The notes beneath the pieces are model-generated. The model saw only the letters and a list, made by a program, of their open reading frames with translations. It was not told the DNA's origin and did not search any database. Shown here piece after piece: positions 4,878 to 9,825 of a stretch of DNA of 9,825 bases. This DNA comes from Waddlia sp964635295. Lineage in GTDB: Bacteria; Chlamydiota; Chlamydiia; Chlamydiales; Waddliaceae. The stretch's first letter is position 1; each line of letters opens with the position of its first letter. The translations under genes were made by a program, and so were the position numbers. The stretch is taken from contig CAZWOB010000072.1 in NCBI GenBank assembly GCA_964635295.1, positions 1 to 9,825 of the forward strand. Reading direction: 5' to 3'.

Positions 4878-6305
4878 ATGGAGCAGTCAATTAACCCGTA
4901 TAAAGGAAGACAGCTACTCTATAATTTATCACAAAGCCATCCTGACGTGGTCAAGCGGTCAGCTCAACCTGTGTTAGATCACTCATCTTCTTCTGGAGGG
5001 TGGGTGAAACGTTCCGAGTTGATTTCAGTGATAAACCTCATGACGGAATCACTATTTAATAACGTTTTTGATCAGCTTTCAGTCCAAAAGTATCTCTGCC
5101 AAAAACTGAGAGCAGATGGTGATCGCTATCTCTATACAGTAAAAGGAAGTGACGAAGGTAAAAGCGAAGAGTCAATCATCAAATTTTTTAACAAGTTGTT
5201 GAATGGAAAGCTTTCACCTATCGGGAAGCATGAGCTCGAGGACAGCGGTAGAGAGTATCTTTATGAATTGACACAAACATCTCCCAAGAGAGTCTCAGAC
5301 GCTGCAAAGAAATTACTGAATCAAATTTCTCGCATGCTTGATGAAGCTCCCCGGACAGGTAGCGTTTTAAATGATCTAACAATCGAACAAGTACTTCGTA
5401 CGTTAAATGGAAGCTCCACTCAACTCTCCGATCACTATCCAAGAGCTGAAAAACTATCAGAAGGTCAATGTGCACGTCTAAGATTTGAGATCGAAGATTT
5501 TGTCAGCTCAATTTTTTCAGATCGTCCTGAGCAGCAGGAAGAGGTGAAACAGTACATTCATAAAAAACTGCGTTCTGACGGAAAAGTGAGAGCGATTCAA
5601 AAATTCCTGGAGAAGCTTGTCGATGGTAGTTTTGTATCCATTAATCAGAAACGGGAGAACTATACAGAAAAAGTGACCTCTTCATCTTCAACATCAGAAA
5701 GGAAAGCCCATGCTGTCATTTCAATTGACGCGATGAAAGAAGCGATCAAAAGCCGTTATCCTATAGCGGGATTCGCTCTACGTCGTTTAAGTGAAAAGAT
5801 CTTGGAGGAACGCGCCTCGATGAATCGGGAAATCAAGGGAAAACCCAAAGACTTTACGGCAATCGTGCGAGGGAGTTTTCGGAATAGTTTGGTTTCTGCC
5901 GTTCAAAACTTTTCTTGTGAAATATGTCAAGGGGATGAAGTAAAATGTACGGAAATGGAGTCATATTTTTGGGACTTGCTGCGTTCTGATCGAAATCCAG
6001 AGGAATATATCCGAAGGGGGACTGATTATGGTGATGAAAACGGCAAAAAAGAGAACGTAGTCAATCAACTTTTAAAAATAATTGATGAGCTTATGAAGGT
6101 TGCAAGAGATGATGATGAGGTAGAGTTAATTCCTCTTTATAACACACGTCAATCTCCACCTGTTCATCGTGAAGCGGCTTCTTCTTCGGCAGCTGCTGCA
6201 TATGACCCAAATGATGACGACCCACGCGATCATTATCATTTACACAGTTACTCTGATCCAGAGGCTGAATTAGTAGATTCAGATCCTGAACTGGATTTCG
6301 CTTAA
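4878..6305 (+). CDS. protein C: three-copy RSDG-domain protein with acidic disordered C-terminus
   Basis: This 475-residue protein carries three copies of the locus-specific domain. Copy 1 spans about 10-114: GRQLLYNL (10-17), KLRADG (76-81), LYTVKGSDEGKSEES (85-99) and KFFNKLLNG (102-110). Copy 2 spans about 124-256: GREYLYEL, LRFEIEDFV (201-209), KKLRSDG (229-235) and KFLEKLVDGSFVS (242-254). It has lost the LY---G-DKGK stretch, and a longer insert separates its first two blocks. Copy 3, about 284-408, is the most diverged but keeps LLRSDRNPEEYIRRGTDYG (367-385) and QLLKIIDEL. Residues 410-475 are acidic, Ser/Ala/His-rich and probably disordered. The start is well supported: AAGGAG (4866-4871) sits six bases before the ATG, and promoter P5 is upstream. 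No signal peptide, membrane segment or enzyme motif is evident. Function is unknown; the repeat build suggests a binding scaffold. Confidence 0.82.
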   Translation: MEQSINPYKGRQLLYNLSQSHPDVVKRSAQPVLDHSSSSGGWVKRSELISVINLMTESLFNNVFDQLSVQKYLCQKLRADGDRYLYTVKGSDEGKSEESIIKFFNKLLNGKLSPIGKHELEDSGREYLYELTQTSPKRVSDAAKKLLNQISRMLDEAPRTGSVLNDLTIEQVLRTLNGSSTQLSDHYPRAEKLSEGQCARLRFEIEDFVSSIFSDRPEQQEEVKQYIHKKLRSDGKVRAIQKFLEKLVDGSFVSINQKRENYTEKVTSSSSTSERKAHAVISIDAMKEAIKSRYPIAGFALRRLSEKILEERASMNREIKGKPKDFTAIVRGSFRNSLVSAVQNFSCEICQGDEVKCTEMESYFWDLLRSDRNPEEYIRRGTDYGDENGKKENVVNQLLKIIDELMKVARDDDEVELIPLYNTRQSPPVHREAASSSAAAAYDPNDDDPRDHYHLHSYSDPEAELVDSDPELDFA

Positions 6306-6326
6306 ACATTAGGAAATTGCGCGCGG

Positions 6327-6349
6327 CGAGCTAGCCCCAAGGCAGCTCG
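6327..6349. other. strong hairpin at the convergent junction
   Basis: CGAGCT-a-GCC pairs with GGC-AGCTCG around the loop CCCA/A, giving nine base pairs with one bulged A. It lies between the ends of protein C and iolG. No T run follows it in either direction. It may stabilise transcript ends. Confidence 0.4.
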
Positions 6350-6364
6350 GCGAGACCTTAGGCT

Positions 6365-6394
6365 GTTTGGGCCCTTATCAAGAGCCCAAACTTT
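6365..6394 (+). terminator. probable terminator between convergent protein C and iolG
   Basis: GTTTGGGC (6365-6372) pairs perfectly with GCCCAAAC (6384-6391). After a single mismatch the stem continues with CTT/AAG to a three-base loop. On the + strand only a short CTTTAAT follows, so termination there is modest. On the minus strand the hairpin starts right after the iolG stop codon but lacks a T run. It is probably a shared terminator or RNA-end stabiliser. Confidence 0.5.
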
Positions 6395-7424
6395 AATAGG
6401 TTGCTGTCGCTTTGACCGCCGTCCTTGGCGATGGAATCTTGACCGGTTGGCCTGTTTTCAGCGACTCGTTCGCCGCTTCCGCAATCACAACTGCCTGCCT
6501 TCCATCAACTCCCGAAATTTCGGGCGGCTTGCCGTCGATCATCACATCCTTGAAGAAATGCTCAAGTTCCAGGCGGTAGGCGTCCACATAACGCTCAGGA
6601 AAGCTCGGAAGGTACGCTTCTGTGCGGACCCCATCGTTAAAAGAGAACTCAACAGATGTGGGGGCGATGTTGTTCGCTCGCAGCATTCCGCTGGGGCCGA
6701 AGGCTTCGATCCGCTGGTCATAGCCGTAGGCGGCACGGCGGCTGTTGTTGATCTGGCAGATCGCACCGCTGGCCGTTTTCAACGTGATCCCAGCTGTGTC
6801 AATATCGCCAAATTCAGCAATGCGGGGATCGATCAGGCAGCTGCCGACGGCGTACACTTCAGTTGGCTCTTCCCCTAACATCCAACGCGCCATGTCGAAA
6901 TCGTGGATCGTCATATCCTTGAACATTCCGCCCGATGTGCGGAGATAGGCAATGTCAGGCACAGGGGCATCTCTGCTGGAGATGTTCAAGAACTCCACAG
7001 GGCCAACGATGCCTGATCTCAATTGATTGTGCAATTGGCGGAAACTGGGGTCGAACCGGCGGTTGAAAGCGACAAATAAAGGGGTGCGGTTTTCTTCGAC
7101 CACCTCGAGGCACTGGTCAATTTTATCCAGATCGAGATCGATCGGCTTTTCGCAAAAAATGGGCTTGCCGGCGCGCGAGGCCTGCATGATCAGGTCTTTA
7201 TGGGTGTCGGTCGTTGTGACGATCACGACGGCATCGACATTGGAGTCGCTCAGAGCTTCTTCGATGGTCTGAAAATGCACGGCATTGTACTGTTCGGCCA
7301 ACTGCCTGGCATTATCCGGCCGTGCATCGACAACTCCATAGAGATTGCTGTAGGGGCTGCGGTGGATATGCTCTGCGTGGGAACGGCCCATACGGCCGCA
7401 ACCGATCAAACAAGCGTTAATCAT
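6393..7424 (-). CDS. iolG: myo-inositol 2-dehydrogenase (Gfo/Idh/MocA family)
   Basis: IolG oxidises myo-inositol to scyllo-inosose (2-keto-myo-inositol) with NAD+, the first step of inositol breakdown in the cytoplasm. The 343-residue product has the family's normal length. It begins with a Rossmann fold (GCGRMG, 8-13) and carries the EKP motif (92-94, Lys93). The GGMFKDMTIHDFDM block (165-178) supplies the catalytic pair Asp170 and His174, spaced as in the Bacillus enzyme. NNSRRAAYGYDQRIEAFG in the C-terminal domain is also typical of IolG. An upstream extension of the frame is open, but ATG 7424 is the start: it follows GGAGG (7434-7430) at five bases and begins the conserved fold. The gene overlaps the end of mmsA/iolA by eight bases (ATGATTAA), so the two are probably translationally coupled. 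A related inositol or sugar dehydrogenase is possible but less likely. Confidence 0.9.
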   Translation of the reverse strand: MINACLIGCGRMGRSHAEHIHRSPYSNLYGVVDARPDNARQLAEQYNAVHFQTIEEALSDSNVDAVVIVTTTDTHKDLIMQASRAGKPIFCEKPIDLDLDKIDQCLEVVEENRTPLFVAFNRRFDPSFRQLHNQLRSGIVGPVEFLNISSRDAPVPDIAYLRTSGGMFKDMTIHDFDMARWMLGEEPTEVYAVGSCLIDPRIAEFGDIDTAGITLKTASGAICQINNSRRAAYGYDQRIEAFGPSGMLRANNIAPTSVEFSFNDGVRTEAYLPSFPERYVDAYRLELEHFFKDVMIDGKPPEISGVDGRQAVVIAEAANESLKTGQPVKIPSPRTAVKATATY

Positions 7425-8958
7425 CTGTACCTCCAATCGTTGTATAGATTTTTTCCGTGCCGTGGCTGTCCTTGCCAAACCACTTGGCCGTGATGGTTTT
7501 TGTCTGGGTGTAAAAGCGGACAGCATGCTTGCCGTAGGCATGCAGGTCTCCTCTGATCGATCCTCTGGAACCGGTAAAACTGAAAAACGGCAGAGGAACG
7601 GGGATCGGGATGTTGATGCCGACTTGTCCTGTGTCGACAAAGTGCTGGAAATGGCGGGCGTGGTGGCCGGACTCGGTGAAGATGGCGCTGCCGTTCCCGT
7701 AGGGGTTGCTGTTGATAATCGAGATCGCATGGTCAAGAGAGGTCGACTCAAAAAGGAGAAGGGCAGGGCCGAATATCTCCTCTTCATAGATTTTCATCTC
7801 GCGGGTCACCTTGTTGAATATCGTCGGACCGACAAAATTTCCGTTTTCATGACCTGGAACTTTGACCTGGCGGCCGTCCAGAAGCATCTCGGCCCCTTCG
7901 TACAATGCATGGTCAAAAAGGGAAAGCACGCGTTGCTTCGCTTCCTTAGAGATCAGGGGGCCAAGGTCGCTGGCAGGGTCCAACCCGGGACCTACCTTGA
8001 GTTTTTTTGTCTTTTCAATCAGATCGGGGATCCACTCTTTGGACTCGCCGACAAAAATGGCGACGGGGAGCGCCATGCACCTTTGTCCTGAGGCGCCGAA
8101 GGCGGCCCCCGCAATGGCGTTGAGGGTTTTTTCCTTGTTGGCATCTGGCATCACGATCGCGTGGTTTTTGGCTCCAAGTAGTGCCTGGACCCGTTTCCCC
8201 TGGGCGGTTCCTTTGGAAAAGACTTCCTGTCCAACCCCGGGGGAGCCGACAAAAGAGACAGCGCGTACCATCGGATGCTCAAGCAGGTTGTCAACCACCT
8301 CTTTTCCACCGTGGATCACATTGAGAACCCCGTTGGGAATGCCCGCCTGCTGTGCGAGTTCGGCGAGCATATTCGCTGTCGTTGCCGCCTGCTCGGAAGG
8401 TTTGAGGACGAAGGTGTTCCCTGCGGCGATCGCGATCGGGAACATCCAGAGAGGGATCATCGCGGGAAAGTTGAAGGGGGTGATCCCAACGCAGACGCCA
8501 AGCGGCTGCTGCAGGCTGTAGGTGTCGATGCCGATGGAGACGTTTTCAACAGTTTCTCCCATCAGCATTGAGGGGATGCCTGCCGCATATTCGACAACTT
8601 CCAGGCCGCGTGTCACATCCCCTTTGGCGTCAGCCAGTGTTTTTCCCTGTTCCAATGAGATGTTGCGGGAAAGCTCTTCCATGTTTTCACGGATCAATTG
8701 CTGGTAATTGAACATGATGCGGGAGCGTTGCGAAGGAGGAACTTCCCGCCAGTAGGAGTAGGCGTTAAAAGCGGCCTGAACGGCTTGGTCCACTTCGGTT
8801 TCCGTACAAAAAGGGATTCCCCCAAGAACTTCTTGAGTGGCCGGGTTGATGTTTTCAACGCGGTCTTGAGATGAAGACTCGATCCACTCGCCGTTGATGA
8901 GAAGGCGTGCGGACTTGAGTGCACCGATTTTTGGGATTTTGGGGTACATTGTCGTCAT
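7417..8958 (-). CDS. iolA: (methyl)malonate-semialdehyde dehydrogenase, CoA-acylating
   Basis: This aldehyde dehydrogenase converts malonate semialdehyde, the end product of inositol breakdown, to acetyl-CoA. It can also convert methylmalonate semialdehyde from valine to propionyl-CoA, using NAD+ and CoA. The product is 513 residues from ATG 8958, about the family length. It shows LINGEWIESSS near the N-terminus, the GITPFNFPAMIPLWM block, the SFVGSPGVG nucleotide-binding stretch, GQRCMA with the catalytic Cys294, and EEIFGPALL near the C-terminal domain. The closeness to the CoA-acylating MmsA/IolA branch and the adjacent iolG favour the inositol role; mmsA is the alternative name. A TTG at 8973 would add five residues. 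ATG 8958 is preferred, with a weak GAGAG (8971-8967) eight bases upstream. It lies 36 bases after the phosphodiesterase gene and overlaps iolG by eight bases, so the three genes form an operon. Confidence 0.9.
   Translation of the reverse strand: MTTMYPKIPKIGALKSARLLINGEWIESSSQDRVENINPATQEVLGGIPFCTETEVDQAVQAAFNAYSYWREVPPSQRSRIMFNYQQLIRENMEELSRNISLEQGKTLADAKGDVTRGLEVVEYAAGIPSMLMGETVENVSIGIDTYSLQQPLGVCVGITPFNFPAMIPLWMFPIAIAAGNTFVLKPSEQAATTANMLAELAQQAGIPNGVLNVIHGGKEVVDNLLEHPMVRAVSFVGSPGVGQEVFSKGTAQGKRVQALLGAKNHAIVMPDANKEKTLNAIAGAAFGASGQRCMALPVAIFVGESKEWIPDLIEKTKKLKVGPGLDPASDLGPLISKEAKQRVLSLFDHALYEGAEMLLDGRQVKVPGHENGNFVGPTIFNKVTREMKIYEEEIFGPALLLFESTSLDHAISIINSNPYGNGSAIFTESGHHARHFQHFVDTGQVGINIPIPVPLPFFSFTGSRGSIRGDLHAYGKHAVRFYTQTKTITAKWFGKDSHGTEKIYTTIGGTDD
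7430..7434 (-). promoter_or_regulatory. ribosome binding site that fixes the iolG start
   Basis: GGAGG on the minus strand lies five bases before ATG 7424, inside the last codons of the upstream dehydrogenase gene. It selects this ATG over upstream starts that would add about 121 residues. Confidence 0.8.
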
Positions 8959-8994
8959 GATCAAATCTCTCAATAAAATTTAGTTTCGACGCTC

Positions 8995-9777
8995 CTAATC
9001 TCCAAGAGTGGAGATGCCAGCGTGCCGCATAGCGCGGGGATCGTTTGTGATGATGCCGTCGACGTTCATTTCAACAAGATCGCGCGCTTTTTCTGGCTCA
9101 TCAACGGTCCATACCCAAACCAAACGTCCTTCGTCATGGATAACGCGTACAATTTCACTGGAGACGGCAGAGGCTTGCAGCGCGTAAAAATTCGGGCGGT
9201 TTTCCCGGTGGGGCTTCAGGTCGTGGATGTCCTCGATGATCGCGATGATCGGCTGGCGAGGGGACATCCTTCGTACTTCTTCCAAAATTTTTGCCGATTT
9301 ACTTCCAATGATCACCGTTTTACGTGGTTCTTTGTTGACTGCTTCCAGTACTTTTTTTGCGATGACGTCCGGAGGAGCGGAACCCGCTTTAATTTCCACC
9401 ATGACCCCGGTACGGCCAAGTTCCGTGTCCAGCAGATTGGAGAGGGTGGGAATTCTCTGGCCCTCAAATTTTTCGGAAAACCAGCCGCCGGCATCATAGG
9501 ATTCCAGTTCATCGAGCGTCAGGGTTTCAATCGCGACCGGGTATTGGGAGTTGATCGTTCGGCAAAGGAAGCGGTCATGGACGACGACAGGCACTCCCTC
9601 TTTTGTCAGGTGGACGTCGCATTCAATGTAGTCGGCTTTGACCCTGCCTGCAGAGAGAAAAGAGGAGATGGTGTTTTCAGGAGCTTCTATGGAATTTCCC
9701 CGGTGGGCGATAATCGCGACATCTTTCGCCTCGAGCGCCGGGGAAATTAGAATTAAAAAGACAAGGAGGGTTTTCAT
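8995..9777 (-). CDS. secreted glycerophosphodiester phosphodiesterase
   Basis: Enzymes of this family cleave glycerophosphodiesters (deacylated phospholipids) to glycerol-3-phosphate and an alcohol such as choline, ethanolamine or inositol. The 260-residue product begins with a hydrophobic, signal-like stretch (MKTLLVFLILISPALEA), so it is probably exported. It has the family's HRG with ENT (His25, Asn35), the metal and catalytic residues in IECDVHL (Glu52, Asp54) and VVVHD (His67), then VEIK (127-130), WVWTVD (221-226) and DGIITNDP (240-247). It resembles the small bacterial GlpQ/UgpQ-type enzymes; the exact class and substrate cannot be read from sequence. GGGAGGG lies just before ATG 9777, a strong ribosome site. 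It is the first gene of the operon visible here, upstream of iolA and iolG, which makes glycerophosphoinositol an attractive but unproven substrate. Confidence 0.9.
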   Translation of the reverse strand: MKTLLVFLILISPALEAKDVAIIAHRGNSIEAPENTISSFLSAGRVKADYIECDVHLTKEGVPVVVHDRFLCRTINSQYPVAIETLTLDELESYDAGGWFSEKFEGQRIPTLSNLLDTELGRTGVMVEIKAGSAPPDVIAKKVLEAVNKEPRKTVIIGSKSAKILEEVRRMSPRQPIIAIIEDIHDLKPHRENRPNFYALQASAVSSEIVRVIHDEGRLVWVWTVDEPEKARDLVEMNVDGIITNDPRAMRHAGISTLGD

Positions 9778-9785
9778 AGCCCTCC

Positions 9786-9814
9786 CTTATAAAAAAACGT
9801 AAAAACTATTTCAA
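9786..9814 (-). promoter_or_regulatory. promoter-like sequence before the phosphodiesterase gene
   Basis: On the minus strand TTGAAA (9814-9809) is separated by exactly 17 bases from TATAAG (9791-9786), a near-consensus sigma-70-type promoter. However, transcription would start about 9779, only two bases before ATG 9777, which would leave out the strong ribosome site. It may drive a leaderless transcript or be coincidental in A/T-rich DNA; the real promoter may lie to the right of the window. Confidence 0.3.
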
Positions 9815-9825
9815 CCTCTTTCGTG

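Noticed and set aside
7425..7787. 121-residue N-terminal extension of iolG
   Set aside because: It overlaps iolA in another frame, has Ser/Pro/Arg-rich shadow composition, and the canonical Rossmann start with a good ribosome site begins at 7424.
6447..8707. Several long + strand open frames opposite iolG and iolA
   Set aside because: They are antisense shadows of two well-conserved enzymes in higher-G+C DNA, without recognisable domains.
9022..9750. 242-residue + strand open frame opposite the phosphodiesterase
   Set aside because: The minus-strand gene has all catalytic motifs of its family; the + strand frame has none and is a mirror of it.
1..9825. CRISPR array, tRNA or rRNA genes
   Set aside because: No regularly spaced short repeats and no cloverleaf or ribosomal RNA sequence that I recognise; the repeats present are the two dispersed elements and the inverted-repeat units described.

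Overview
The window is bacterial and has two unlike halves. The left half (about 1-6305) is AT-rich, with loosely spaced genes all on the + strand. The right half (about 6393-9777) is visibly richer in G+C and holds a compact minus-strand operon of ordinary metabolism. The left half combines a clostridial-toxin-like DXD glycosyltransferase, a family of repeat-domain proteins of unknown function, a MORN-like remnant, small inverted-repeat elements and decaying genes. This suggests an intracellular or amoeba-associated bacterium with an accessory or effector locus. An environmental member of the Chlamydiota fits, but that is an inference from gene content and not proven by the sequence.

Layout, left to right: two intrinsic terminators (57-90, 169-201); protein A (289-720); a 103-bp repeat element (723-825); a 94-aa gene with an internal repeat (929-1213), followed in frame by a stop-interrupted remnant (1214-1321); a second copy of the repeat (1316-1399); protein B (1659-2924) with an out-of-frame MORN-like remnant across its 3' end (2881-3000); the glycosyltransferase (3163-4668); a 102-bp element with perfect 20-bp inverted repeats (4683-4784); and protein C (4878-6305). 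Hairpins lie at the convergent junction (6327-6394). On the minus strand, in transcription order, come a secreted glycerophosphodiester phosphodiesterase (9777-8995), (methyl)malonate-semialdehyde dehydrogenase (8958-7417) and myo-inositol 2-dehydrogenase (7424-6393).

Two patterns stand out. First, proteins A, B and C carry one, two and three copies of one ~110-135-residue domain (hallmarks GRQ-LY-L, then RLI--IE-FV, then KLRSDG, then LY---G-DKGK-E-ES, then KFL-KL--G-F). I do not recognise it as a named family. Second, all five + strand genes, including the glycosyltransferase and the 94-aa gene, have the same promoter architecture: a direct repeat A[G/C]GGTA ... CGGT[A/G], whose second half lies exactly 26 bases (start to start) before a TANNAT-like -10 box and 20-31 bases before the start region. 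The hexamers are 12 bases apart at three promoters and 23 at two, about one or two helical turns. This looks like a small co-regulated set under one dedicated, undescribed activator.

The right-hand operon suggests use of inositol. The phosphodiesterase could release alcohols from glycerophosphodiesters (glycerophosphoinositol among them), the dehydrogenase oxidises myo-inositol, and the semialdehyde dehydrogenase converts the final malonate semialdehyde to acetyl-CoA. The intermediate steps (IolE, D, B, C, J) are not in this window.
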